Shown in pieces: positions 47,917 to 55,878 of a DNA stretch of 64,000 nt. The stretch is from Actinomycetes bacterium (lineage in GTDB: Bacteria; Actinomycetota; Actinomycetes; Actinomycetales; Actinomycetaceae), in NCBI GenBank assembly GCA_023426345.1, contig JAFAAX010000005.1, forward strand, positions 1 to 64,000, read 5' to 3'. Position 1 is the first letter of the stretch, and each line of letters starts with the position of its first letter. Made by a program: the position numbers and the translations under genes. The notes beneath the pieces are model-generated. The model saw only the letters and a program-made list of their open reading frames with translations. It did no database searches and was not told the origin of the DNA.

Positions 47917-48315
47917 TCATGTCCGGTCTGTCGCGATCTCCGCATAAAAGGGAATCCGCGCGACCTCGTCGGTGCCGATGCTCAGACGAACCTCGAAATC
48001 GCCCGGCGAGGGAAGGACCAGCCCTTGGAGCGAAACGGGAATCGGGAAGCAGGCAGTTCTCCCGTTCTCGATCTCCACCGTCAGGTCCACGTCGATTCCG
48101 CCGATCCCTGTCTGCGACCCGTCAGAATCAAGCTCCACGATCGAGGCGCGGATCCTCAGATGATCAATGGGATCAGCATCCGAAGCTTCAATCATCAGTG
48201 CAAGCGTGGCTCCCAATGGCGACGGGAAAGAGGGCCGAAAGAAGACGTTGACCCCGGCCGACAAGACGCTGATCATTCCTTCGCGAACGTTCGCGACGTC
48301 CGCCAGTGTTGCCAT
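47917..48315 (-). CDS. DUF6941 family protein
   Basis: The 132-residue protein starts MATLADVANVREGMISVLSA then GVNVFFRPSFPSPLGATLAL, the usual beginning of DUF6941 proteins, which are small, beta-rich and of unknown function. A strand-rich core follows: IRASIVELDSDGSQTGIGGI and FEVRLSIGTDEVARIPFYAE. There is no signal peptide and no membrane segment. Its ATG is two bases from the stop of the XRE gene upstream, so both are made from one mRNA. Confidence 0.8.
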   Translation of the reverse strand: MATLADVANVREGMISVLSAGVNVFFRPSFPSPLGATLALMIEASDADPIDHLRIRASIVELDSDGSQTGIGGIDVDLTVEIENGRTACFPIPVSLQGLVLPSPGDFEVRLSIGTDEVARIPFYAEIATDRT

Positions 48316-48317
48316 CG

Positions 48318-48893
48318 CTAGTCTCGTTGCTCCAGCTCCGCCCTCGTCGCCGGCTCCACTCGAAGAGTCGTTTCACGGACAACGACCGAAGACGTCGCGG
48401 CATCCGCGCTTCCCATGTTCTGGAAGGGGACGTCAGCACGGTCACAAACGGACGCGCCCGGACTCGTGAGAAGAACCTGCCTCACCGGCGCGCCGTCGTC
48501 GCCAGTGAATGACCGGGCATGCACCTGGACGACCGACCGACCGGTCGATCGTTGCGACCTGCGAGGCCTTCTCTGACGGTAGCGTCTCCCGAGCGACAGA
48601 ATGGAGCGATCGACGGGGTCCGCCTCGATGCGGACGGTGAAACCCATCGCAGCGAGATAGCGCGCCAGGGTCGTGATCCGGAGATTGCCCTCCGAGTGCA
48701 GAACCTGCGAGACCCGCCCCTCCGTCACTCCGAGCCTGTTGGCAACCTTCTGTTGTGTCATGCCGCTCACCGTGGCAGCCTCGTCGAGGAGGATGACCAC
48801 CTCGTTCTGCGCACTGGCTGCGGCGAACTCACCGTCGACGGGGCGAAGCTTGGCAGGAGTGCTCCTTCGAGCGCGAACCAGGTCATCTGTCAT
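48318..48893 (-). CDS. XRE-family DNA-binding protein paired with DUF6941
   Basis: The 191-residue protein has an HTH region with GMTQQKVANRLGVTEGRVSQ and VLHSEGNLRITTLARYLAAM (about 43-85), typical of XRE/Cro regulators. The C-terminal half is basic and then S/T/A-rich, with no known domain. I chose the ATG at 48893; an upstream in-frame start at 48938 lacks HTH-family context. It may regulate its own operon and could be the antitoxin-like partner of the DUF6941 protein, but no toxin motif is visible there. Confidence 0.82.
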   Translation of the reverse strand: MTDDLVRARRSTPAKLRPVDGEFAAASAQNEVVILLDEAATVSGMTQQKVANRLGVTEGRVSQVLHSEGNLRITTLARYLAAMGFTVRIEADPVDRSILSLGRRYRQRRPRRSQRSTGRSVVQVHARSFTGDDGAPVRQVLLTSPGASVCDRADVPFQNMGSADAATSSVVVRETTLRVEPATRAELEQRD

Positions 48894-49220
48894 GATCGAA
48901 GTCCTCCTTTCGCGTGGCTTCGGCCTCGGCAATATCATGGCGAGAAGTCTGAGGCCCTGACTTCACGAAATGATGTCCCAGCCGTCCAGTCTCAGGAGCA
49001 GGCGGCTCGGCTTGCAGATCCACGACGTTCGACGCATCTGCCTCGACACAGCGCCGACCCCTCGGCGAGACATCTCAGCAGAATAGGTTCGGCAGCACGG
49101 GCCGACGACGATATCCACAGCCGCGGACTCGCTGACCGGCAACGCCAGGAGGGGGAGGCCGAGTGTTCCGCACTGCATGACCGGCACGGCTTTCGCGTGG
49201 TCTCACACACCGGTGTCCCT
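48894..49220. other. Gene-poor stretch before the galE-end duplication
   Basis: Short open frames exist (for example 48963-49187 on the minus strand) but none resembles a known family or has a credible ribosome site. I see no gene here. Confidence 0.5.
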
Positions 49221-49330
49221 GCCGTCAGCCCTGCGGCACCGCGATGCGGCGCGGCCCCTGCTGCCAGGCCTCCCACGCGGACTCGAGGATCTCGCTCACG
49301 CCCAGGTTCGCCTTCCAGTCCAGCTCGACG
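49221..49330 (-). repeat. Direct repeat copy of the galE 3' end
   Basis: About 110 bases match 51164-51273 with only about four differences; the copies are 1,943 bases apart in the same orientation. Read on the minus strand it encodes the GalE C-terminus (ELDWKANLGVSEILESAWEA, WQQGPRR) including the stop. It lies left of the AbiE genes, while the intact galE with the other copy lies to their right. Confidence 0.88.
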
Positions 49331-49399
49331 ACAGGCACGCGAAGCCTCGACGGACTGCACGCCTCACACGCTGACTGGGAGATTCGCCCTGTTCAAATC

Positions 49400-49417
49400 C
49401 GTACCGATAACGGTACG
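49400..49417. promoter_or_regulatory. Inverted repeat upstream of abiEi
   Basis: CGTACCG-ATAA-CGGTACG is a perfect inverted repeat 25-42 bases before the abiEi start. AbiEi antitoxins are known to bind inverted repeats in their own promoter, so this is the likely operator. Confidence 0.65.
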
Positions 49418-49441
49418 CTTTTGCACATTGAAGGGAGTGTG

Positions 49442-49987
49442 ATGGACTACCGAGAGACGCTACGCGACCTCGCGGCATATCACCATGGCATCGTGACCGT
49501 GGCAGACGCGGAGTCCGGCGATGTGCCCGCGGTGGAAGTCCGCAAGCTCGCCCATCGGGGAGCACTCGAGCGGATCGGCCATGGCGTGTACCGATTCCGA
49601 ACAGGCTTCCCCCGCGACGCCGGGACACAGGAGGCGGAGGCCGTTGCCATCGCAGGCCCCGGCGCCCTCCTCGAGGGCGAATCAGTCCTTGCGCTCAACG
49701 GCCTCGGACACGCGAACCCCGCGCGGATCGAGGTTGCCCTGACCACCCAGCGGCGACGAAGACTGCCACCCTGGATCGTGGCGACACGCCGGACGACGGT
49801 CTCGCCCGTTGATGTGACTGAGTACCACGGTGTACCCTCGCTGAGCGTTCGAGCGGCGCTCATGCAGGTCGCGAACCGGCTTCCACAGGACCGGTGGCTC
49901 GACGCGTTGACGCTGGCGCGGCGCAGGGACCTCGTCTCGGCAGAGGAGGAGCGCGACCTCCTCGCTCATGTGAACGGAGCACGATGA
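49442..49987 (+). CDS. abiEi: AbiEi-family antitoxin
   Basis: The 181-residue antitoxin has an N-terminal winged-helix (YRETLRDLAAYHHGIVTVAD ... VRKLAHRGALERIGHGVYRF) followed by the AbiEi core: PGALLEGESVLALNGLGHAN, LTTQRRRRLPPWIVATRRTT and VPSLSVRAALMQVANRL. The ATG has a GAAGGGAG site. In a type IV TA system it represses the operon and blocks the toxin without binding it. The stop overlaps the toxin start. Confidence 0.93.
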   Translation: MDYRETLRDLAAYHHGIVTVADAESGDVPAVEVRKLAHRGALERIGHGVYRFRTGFPRDAGTQEAEAVAIAGPGALLEGESVLALNGLGHANPARIEVALTTQRRRRLPPWIVATRRTTVSPVDVTEYHGVPSLSVRAALMQVANRLPQDRWLDALTLARRRDLVSAEEERDLLAHVNGAR

Positions 49988-51045
49988 GCGCACCGAGAAC
50001 CATCGCCGACCTGGACAGACGACTGAGGGACCGTGCCAACGAATGGCAGATCCCCGTATCCAGGGTCCGAACTATCGTCTCGGCGATCATCGTCGCCCAG
50101 ATGCTGCCCGGAGACATCGCCATCAAGGGTGGACTGGGGATCAAGCTGCGTCTCGGTGAACTGGGCACACGCGCGACAACCGATCTCGACGCGGTGGTCC
50201 CGCTCACCAGTGATTCCCGTTTGCCCTACACCAGTACCATCTCGCGCTTGTCTGAGGAACTCGAGAAGGGCTGGGGAGTCCTTCCGCCATCGCGAGCCGA
50301 AGAACGCCGGAACCCGGCGGCGCCGAACAGGGTCGCGTTCACGGGAGTGCTGCGCCCCGGGGAGCAGCACGATCCCGGTGTCCGCCATCCCGAGTACTTG
50401 ATGCAGCCCGTGCGCGTCACGGTTCGTTTCCTCGGCCGGCCTTGGTCCCACGTCGACTTGGAACTCACGCGGCCGGAACCCCAAACGAACTATGCCGAGA
50501 CAATACCGATCGACTCGGAACTGGCAGAGCTGTTCGACTCGCTGGAGTTCGGTCCGCTCACAGACGTACACATCCTGCGGCCAGAGGTGCAGATCGCTCA
50601 GAAGATCCATGCACTGACGAGCCCCGCGTCCGACCGGGGACATGATCTTGTCGATATTCAGCTCTTGTGGACAGATGCCGTGAACGAACGCCTGCTCGAA
50701 GAGTCCTGCCGTCTCACCTTCTCCTATCGGCAGGAGCATCAGTGGCCGCCGCTTCCTCTGCGTGACATGACCGCAGATCGAGAGCGCTATCGCGTCGCGG
50801 CCATCGAGGCCCGACTCGGCGTCCCAGAGAGTGAGGTTCGTATCGAGCTGGACGATGCGGTCTCGTGGCTGAGTTCAAGGATCGAGTCGATCGCGCACCC
50901 AACGGCCCCGCACCTCTCAGAGACTGAGAAAGGCGTGGCGGCCGAGTCCCGAGAAGAGCCGCGATCAGGCCGCACGACCCCGACAGATCCTGGCGGACGC
51001 CGCAACCTGCTCCCGTCCGGCGCCGTCGAGACTGAGCAGACCTGA
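49984..51045 (+). CDS. abiEii: AbiEii nucleotidyltransferase toxin
   Basis: The 353-residue toxin of the DNA polymerase beta-like nucleotidyltransferase family has AIKGGLGIKLRLGELGTRAT then TDLDAVV, giving the KGG and D-X-D metal motifs. Further conserved parts are VTVRFLGRPWSHVDLELTRP and VQIAQKIHALTSPASDRGHD, followed by VDIQLL. The last 35 residues are hydrophilic and may be an added tail. It is expected to modify tRNA or another nucleic acid and stop growth during phage infection. The ATG overlaps the abiEi stop. The pair lies between two copies of the galE end. Confidence 0.92.
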   Translation: MSAPRTIADLDRRLRDRANEWQIPVSRVRTIVSAIIVAQMLPGDIAIKGGLGIKLRLGELGTRATTDLDAVVPLTSDSRLPYTSTISRLSEELEKGWGVLPPSRAEERRNPAAPNRVAFTGVLRPGEQHDPGVRHPEYLMQPVRVTVRFLGRPWSHVDLELTRPEPQTNYAETIPIDSELAELFDSLEFGPLTDVHILRPEVQIAQKIHALTSPASDRGHDLVDIQLLWTDAVNERLLEESCRLTFSYRQEHQWPPLPLRDMTADRERYRVAAIEARLGVPESEVRIELDDAVSWLSSRIESIAHPTAPHLSETEKGVAAESREEPRSGRTTPTDPGGRRNLLPSGAVETEQT

Positions 51046-51113
51046 CGGGGACGCGATGCTCCCCTCCGCGGTGTCACCCGGGCTGCGGCGCGAAACGAGG
51101 TGCGCGCGGCGCG

Positions 51114-51124
51114 CCGCCCTCGTC
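51114..51124 (+). repeat. Dispersed repeat, core CCGCCCTCGTC
   Basis: Intergenic copy between abiEii and galE, 40 bases outside the right galE-end repeat. Confidence 0.5.
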
Positions 51125-51163
51125 GGGCTCGGATACTCCCCCGACACCCGGCCCCGCGGGACG

Positions 51164-51273
51164 GCGGTCAGCCCCGCGGGACCGCGATGCGGCGCGGCCC
51201 TTGCTGCCAGGCCTCCCACGCGGACTCGAGGATCTCGCTCACGCCCAGGTTCGCCTTCCAGTCCAGCTCGACG
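51164..51273 (-). repeat. Direct repeat, original copy inside galE
   Basis: This is the 3' end of the intact galE gene plus four bases, duplicated at 49221-49330. No other part of galE is duplicated. Confidence 0.88.
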
Positions 51274-52160
51274 GCGATGCGCAGGGGATCCCCGATGAGC
51301 TCGGGCGGATCGCCCGCGCGACGCCCCTGCTCCTCCACGGGGAATGCCCAGCCGGAGACCTCCTGGAGGCCCTCGATGATCTGGCGCACCGACGTCCCGA
51401 TGCCCGTGCCCACGTTGAACGTGTGGTGGGCCAGCGCCCCGGACCCCAGATGGTCGAGCGCGTGGATGTGGGCCTCGGCCAGATCCATGACGTGGATGTA
51501 GTCGCGGACGCACGTCCCGTCCGGCGTCGGATAGTCCGTGCCGAAGATCTTCGGGGAGTCGCCGCGAGCCAGGCGATCCAGCACCATCGGCACCAGGTTG
51601 AGCACGGCCGGGTCGGCCAGGTCGGGCCACCCGGCGCCGGCCACGTTGAAGTAGCGCAGCCCGATCCACTTGAGGCCCCACGCGCGCTCGCAGTCCGCCA
51701 TCAGCCACTCGCCGATGAGCTTCGTCTCCCCGTAGGGGTTGATCGGCGCGCAGTCGATGTCCTCGGGCACCTCCGGCACATTCGGCATCCCGTACACGGC
51801 CGCCGAGGACGAGAAGATCATCTGGTCCACGCCCGCATCCTGCATGGCGAGCAGCAGATTTGCCAGGCCGCCGATGTTCGTGCGGTAGTACCAGGCCGGG
51901 CGCTGGACGGACTCCCCGACCTGCTTGAGGGCGGCGAAATGGATGCACGCCGTGACGTCCTCGTCGGTCATCGCCCGCGCGAGGGTCTCCACGGCCCCGT
52001 CGGAGGCGACGTCGAGCCTGATGAGCTTCGCGTCGCCGATCCGGTCGGCGCGTCCGGTGGACAGGTCGTCGACGACGACGACCTTCTCCCCTCGCTGCTG
52101 CAACAGCCTGACGACGTGCGCGCCGATGTATCCCGCTCCCCCACACACCAGAATGCTCAT
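51168..52160 (-). CDS. galE: UDP-glucose 4-epimerase
   Basis: The enzyme interconverts UDP-glucose and UDP-galactose. The 330-residue protein has SILVCGGAGYIGAHVVRLLQ (NAD site), CIHFAALKQVGESVQRPAWY, MIFSSSAAVYGMPNVPEVPE and NPYGETKLIGEWLMADCERA (Y-XXX-K). GLRYFNVAGAGWPDLADPAV follows. The start is supported by a TACACT -10 box six bases upstream, a leaderless arrangement. It feeds galactose units into the surface glycans. Its 3' end is copied on the far side of the AbiE operon. Confidence 0.95.
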   Translation of the reverse strand: MSILVCGGAGYIGAHVVRLLQQRGEKVVVVDDLSTGRADRIGDAKLIRLDVASDGAVETLARAMTDEDVTACIHFAALKQVGESVQRPAWYYRTNIGGLANLLLAMQDAGVDQMIFSSSAAVYGMPNVPEVPEDIDCAPINPYGETKLIGEWLMADCERAWGLKWIGLRYFNVAGAGWPDLADPAVLNLVPMVLDRLARGDSPKIFGTDYPTPDGTCVRDYIHVMDLAEAHIHALDHLGSGALAHHTFNVGTGIGTSVRQIIEGLQEVSGWAFPVEEQGRRAGDPPELIGDPLRIAVELDWKANLGVSEILESAWEAWQQGPRRIAVPRG

Positions 52161-52166
52161 GCGGCA

Positions 52167-52172
52167 AGTGTA
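52167..52172 (-). promoter_or_regulatory. -10 box of galE (leaderless)
   Basis: TACACT on the minus strand ends six bases before the ATG at 52160. Confidence 0.55.
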
Positions 52173-52190
52173 GAGGACCCGATCCGCCCC

Positions 52191-54365
52191 TCACCCGCAC
52201 GCCGTGATCCGGGCCAGCGTCGCCGAGCCCGCCCGGGCCAGCACCTCGAAACCGTCGCCCACGTCCACGCCGTACAGTCCGGGCGAGACCGCCGCCTGGT
52301 CGGCGCCCTGATGCCACGGGTCCGAGTCGATCCAGGCGTATCCGATGCCGTCCTCGTCCAGGATCCGGCACACCTGCGGGTCCGTGGCGATCTCGTTGAA
52401 GTGGCGCCGCAAGTACTCGAGATCCGTGTTGGAGTCGCGGAAGAACAGCTGCGGGAAGACCGCCTCGCGGCCGCCCAGGACCTGGACGTACGCCGAGCCG
52501 TTGAACGGGTCGCCGAGCACGCGGGCGCCCGCGGGGAGCAGTTCGCCGGCGCGGCGTGCCAGCGCCTCGGTGGCGTCGGTGAGCACGACCGTCTCGAACG
52601 GCGACGCCGTCGAGGTCACCCGCCACGTGACGTCCGCGCGCTGGGGCGCCGCGAGCACGCCCCCCACCAGGGCGATCGCCAGCCCCGCGGCCAGTCCCCG
52701 GGTCCCCGATCGGTCGTCCGCCCGGGGAAGGGACCCAGGACGAGGGCGGCCCCGCCCTCGTGAATGATGAGCCCCAGCCGGACGCCGGGCGCGGGCGCCC
52801 CACCGGAGGATCACGCACGCGCCGAGGGCCATCAGCGGCAGCTGGACCGCCGCCTGGACGGCCATCGTGCGATGCGTGCTCATGTACCAGAGGCCCGCTA
52901 GGGGCAGCAGCGGCCCGGATCGCATAAGGCTGGTGAGTGTGAGCGCCAGGGCAAGCGTCCACGCGAACACCAGCGGCCGACCGGCCCGCGAGCGCGCGGC
53001 CGCGACCACGCCCACCGCGGTGAGCAGCACCACCGCGACCGCGGCGGCCATCTGCAGGGCGGCGACTCCGGCGGGGGCGCCGGGATCGACGATCGACCAC
53101 AGGGACAGCGCCTTGAGCGGGTTGTACCAGTCGACGTTGCGCACGGTGCGGTAGGCGACGGTCATCTCGGCCAGCCGGTGGCGCAGGAACGGGACGGCGG
53201 CGACGACCACCGCCAGGGCCGCGCACGCGCCCCACAGGCCGAGAGCCTCCGCCCACAGGCGGCGCGTGCGCCCGGACCGCTCCAGCGCCACCCACCGGCG
53301 GGCGACCAGGACCAGGCCGGGGGCCACAGCGAGCAGCGCCAGCGAGGCGCCTGCCAGCGGGTGGACCAGGCAGGCCCCTCCCACCACGGCCGCGAGCATC
53401 GCGCCCCATGCCAGGGCCGCGCGCCACCGGCGGGGACGAGCCGGGTCGGCGGAGACGGCGGGAACGGTCGAGTCGGCGGGGGCGGTCCGGGCGGCGGAGA
53501 CGGTGGGCTCCTGGCGGAGGGCTCGCAACGCCTCGACGGCCACCGCGACGAGCGCCGGAACCAGGCTGGCGGCCAGCGCGTTCGGCCAAGCGGGGTACTT
53601 GGTGAGCATGAAGGTCGGGAACTCGGCGGCCAGGGGCACGCACGCGACCGTGAGGACGGGAAGCACCGGCACCCGCGGGAGGACCGCCCGAGCCATTCCG
53701 GCCAGGCCCGTCAGCCAGATCAGAGGGACGACCAGCAGGAACGCGTTCACCGTCGGCACGATCGTCGCCGGGGACGCCAGCGGGGCGACCAGTGCGTGCC
53801 ACCCCGCCGGGTAGATCGTCGACGTCGTGTCCTGGCCGAACATCGGGGTGAGCCCGCCCAGGCTGGAGGCGTTGCCGTCCTTCAGGATCCACCACAGCGC
53901 GTTCATGTGGAAGAGCGAGTCGTAGCCCTGGATCGGGGTGTCGGGCGACATGCGGGCGGCCATGGGCAGCACCAGGGCGAGCCAGGCCACGGGCAGGACG
54001 ACGACCAGCGGGTGGATCGCGGTCAATCGGCTGAGCCCCGTCCGCGGCCGGGCGGCAGGCCCGGTCTCATCCGTCGTCCACGACCGGCCGGCCAACGTGC
54101 GGCCCAGCGCGCATGCCGCGATCATCACGGCGAGGCACACGGCCAGGCTCGGGGCGCCCCAGCGGATGCCTGCGGCTCCGCAGATCAGCGCGCCGATCGC
54201 CGCCGCAACGGCCGTGAGCAGCGGGGCGGCGGCCGCGCTCAACGCCCCGCGCATCCCCAGCAGGCGCGCTCCCAGCCATCCCGGCACGAAGACGACGGCG
54301 GCGATCGCCGCCAGCCGCGGAACGCCCGCGGCCCACGCCGACCAGACTCCCTCCGCGCCGCTCAT
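52191..54365 (-). CDS. DUF6541 large membrane protein
   Basis: The 724-residue protein has about fourteen hydrophobic segments. The family motifs lie on outside loops: MSPDTPIQGYDSLFHMNALW, TTSTIYPAGWHALVAPLASP and AEFPTFMLTKYPAWPNALAA. A soluble C-terminal domain (about 580-724) has VLGDPFNGSAYVQVLGGREA. This suits a GT-C-like enzyme or a protein acting on wall glycans, but no function is proven. The ATG at 54365 has a GGAGAGGAG site. Between two late segments (about residue 535) a pair of inverted dispersed repeats adds an R/G/P-rich loop. Confidence 0.83.
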   Translation of the reverse strand: MSGAEGVWSAWAAGVPRLAAIAAVVFVPGWLGARLLGMRGALSAAAAPLLTAVAAAIGALICGAAGIRWGAPSLAVCLAVMIAACALGRTLAGRSWTTDETGPAARPRTGLSRLTAIHPLVVVLPVAWLALVLPMAARMSPDTPIQGYDSLFHMNALWWILKDGNASSLGGLTPMFGQDTTSTIYPAGWHALVAPLASPATIVPTVNAFLLVVPLIWLTGLAGMARAVLPRVPVLPVLTVACVPLAAEFPTFMLTKYPAWPNALAASLVPALVAVAVEALRALRQEPTVSAARTAPADSTVPAVSADPARPRRWRAALAWGAMLAAVVGGACLVHPLAGASLALLAVAPGLVLVARRWVALERSGRTRRLWAEALGLWGACAALAVVVAAVPFLRHRLAEMTVAYRTVRNVDWYNPLKALSLWSIVDPGAPAGVAALQMAAAVAVVLLTAVGVVAAARSRAGRPLVFAWTLALALTLTSLMRSGPLLPLAGLWYMSTHRTMAVQAAVQLPLMALGACVILRWGARARRPAGAHHSRGRGRPRPGSLPRADDRSGTRGLAAGLAIALVGGVLAAPQRADVTWRVTSTASPFETVVLTDATEALARRAGELLPAGARVLGDPFNGSAYVQVLGGREAVFPQLFFRDSNTDLEYLRRHFNEIATDPQVCRILDEDGIGYAWIDSDPWHQGADQAAVSPGLYGVDVGDGFEVLARAGSATLARITACG
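52740..52761. repeat. Inverted pair of the dispersed repeat inside the DUF6541 gene
   Basis: ACGAGGGCGG-CC-CCGCCCTCGT is a perfect inverted repeat with ten-base arms. It is the same sequence as the intergenic GCCCTCGTC repeat, here as two opposing copies in coding sequence. Confidence 0.7.
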
Positions 54366-54518
54366 CGCCGACTCCTCTCCGCCCCATATTCTGCCCGACC
54401 CGGACGGGGCCGAGGTTCGCCCAACCGCCACGCCGAGATCCGCCCATCGACCCGGCCGAAACGGGTCCGAGCGGGTTCGGCGCCACGGACCAGCCAGGTT
54501 CGGCGGAGCGGCGGCGCC

Positions 54519-55838
54519 TCAGCGCGTGATGGCCCGCGTGACGTGATCGGCCAGCAGCCGCCCGCGCAACGTGAGGAGCACTCGCCCCGAGCGGGCCGGT
54601 GTCTCCTCGATGAGCCCGTCCCCGACGAGCTCGTCGAGGCCCGACCAGTCGTCGTCGGGGCCCAGCTGCACGCCGTCCGCGGTGCGCACGGCCAGGAGCA
54701 CCCGTTCCAGTTCGCGGCTGCCGGGGTCCAGGACCTCGCCGGCCGCCGCCGGCGAGCGCCCGGCCGCGACCAGGCCCGCGTGGGCGCGAGGATGCTTGAC
54801 GTTCCACCACCGCAGGCGGCCGACATGCGAGTGCGCGCCGGGTCCGAGGCCCCACCAGTCCCAGTCCCGCCAATAGGCCAGGTTGTGCCGGGAGGCGTGG
54901 CGCAGCGCCGTCGAGGGCGTGCCCTGCTCGTCAGGCTCGACGCGCGCGAAGTTCGAGATCTCATACCAGCGGTACCCGGCGGCGGCCAGCGTGCGGTCCG
55001 CGGCTTCGTACTTCGCCGCCTCGTCGTCGGGATCCGGAGTGGGCAGCTCGCCGCGGGCGACCTGGGCGCCCATCTTCGTGCCCTCCTCGACGACCAGCGC
55101 GTAGGCGCTGACGTGATCCGGCTCCATCGCGACAGCGGCGTCCAGAGAGCGCTGCCAGTCGCCGAGGCTCTCCCCCGGCGTGCCGTAGATGAGGTCGACG
55201 GACACGTCGAGGCCCGCCTCGCGCGCCCAGCCCACCACCTGCGGGACGCGCTCGGGGCGGTGGAGGCGGTCCAGGGTGGCCAGCACCTCGGGGACGGCCG
55301 ACTGCATTCCCACCGAGACTCGGGTGAAGCCGGCCGCGGCCAGGGCCCTCAGCGCCGCCGCATCGACGGTCTCGGGGTTCGCCTCGATCGTCACCTCGGC
55401 GCCGTCGGCCACGCCGAACCGTTCGCGCAGGCCGTCGAGGATTCCGATCAACTCCCGCGTCTCGAGCATCGTCGGGGTGCCGCCCCCGAAGAAGACCGTC
55501 GACGCCGCTCGCGCATGCACCGCGCGGGTGGCGCCAGACCCGGCCACGCGGGCGCCCTCGTCAATGGAACCGCGCGCGCCGTTCCCGAAGCCGGCGTCGG
55601 CGAGGACGCGGACCGCCAGATCGGCCTCCCCCAGCACTGTGCCGGCGTAGCTGCCGGGTTCGGCGCCCGGGCCGAAACCCGTGGTGTAGGTGTTGAAGTC
55701 GCAGTATCCGCAGCGCACCCGGCAGAACGGCACATGGATGTACAGGCTGAGGGGGCGCTGCGCCTCGACCTCGGCCAGCGCGGGCTCGATGCGGCCGTCG
55801 CGCGGCCAGTCGACGCCCTCGGGCAAGCGCGGGGTCAT
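54519..55838 (-). CDS. hemW: Radical SAM heme chaperone HemW
   Basis: The 439-residue protein has the radical SAM cluster motif C39-X3-C43-X2-C46 (FCRVRCGYCDFNTY), then TVFFGGGTPTMLETRELIGI, VSVGMQSAVPEVLATLDRLH and VDLIYGTPGESLGDWQRSLD. GLGPGAHSHVGRLRWWNVKH follows. The motif CX3CX2C without the extra HemN residues marks HemW, which carries heme, rather than the coproporphyrinogen oxidase. Residues about 82-110 (GNGARGSIDEGARVAGSGAT) are an insertion just before the GGGTP strand, encoded partly by the dispersed repeat. The ATG at 55838 gives the family N-terminus. Confidence 0.93.
   Translation of the reverse strand: MTPRLPEGVDWPRDGRIEPALAEVEAQRPLSLYIHVPFCRVRCGYCDFNTYTTGFGPGAEPGSYAGTVLGEADLAVRVLADAGFGNGARGSIDEGARVAGSGATRAVHARAASTVFFGGGTPTMLETRELIGILDGLRERFGVADGAEVTIEANPETVDAAALRALAAAGFTRVSVGMQSAVPEVLATLDRLHRPERVPQVVGWAREAGLDVSVDLIYGTPGESLGDWQRSLDAAVAMEPDHVSAYALVVEEGTKMGAQVARGELPTPDPDDEAAKYEAADRTLAAAGYRWYEISNFARVEPDEQGTPSTALRHASRHNLAYWRDWDWWGLGPGAHSHVGRLRWWNVKHPRAHAGLVAAGRSPAAAGEVLDPGSRELERVLLAVRTADGVQLGPDDDWSGLDELVGDGLIEETPARSGRVLLTLRGRLLADHVTRAITR
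55553..55562 (+). repeat. Dispersed repeat inside hemW
   Basis: GCGCCCTCGTC preceded by GGCCACGCGG resembles the long copies at 38488 and 42165. It lies in frame in hemW and codes for part of its extra loop (IDEGARVAG). Confidence 0.6.
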
Positions 55839-55878
55839 GGTCGCGCCGCCGCGACGTGAGAGGACCGGTCCGCCATCC

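Noticed and set aside
48963..49187. A 74-codon minus-strand frame before the galE-end repeat
   Set aside because: There is no family resemblance, no ribosome site and no partner; it is probably chance.
50965..53895. A 976-codon open frame on the minus strand across galE and the DUF6541 gene
   Set aside because: It is an R/G/P-rich frame produced by high GC; the true genes in another frame have clear family motifs.
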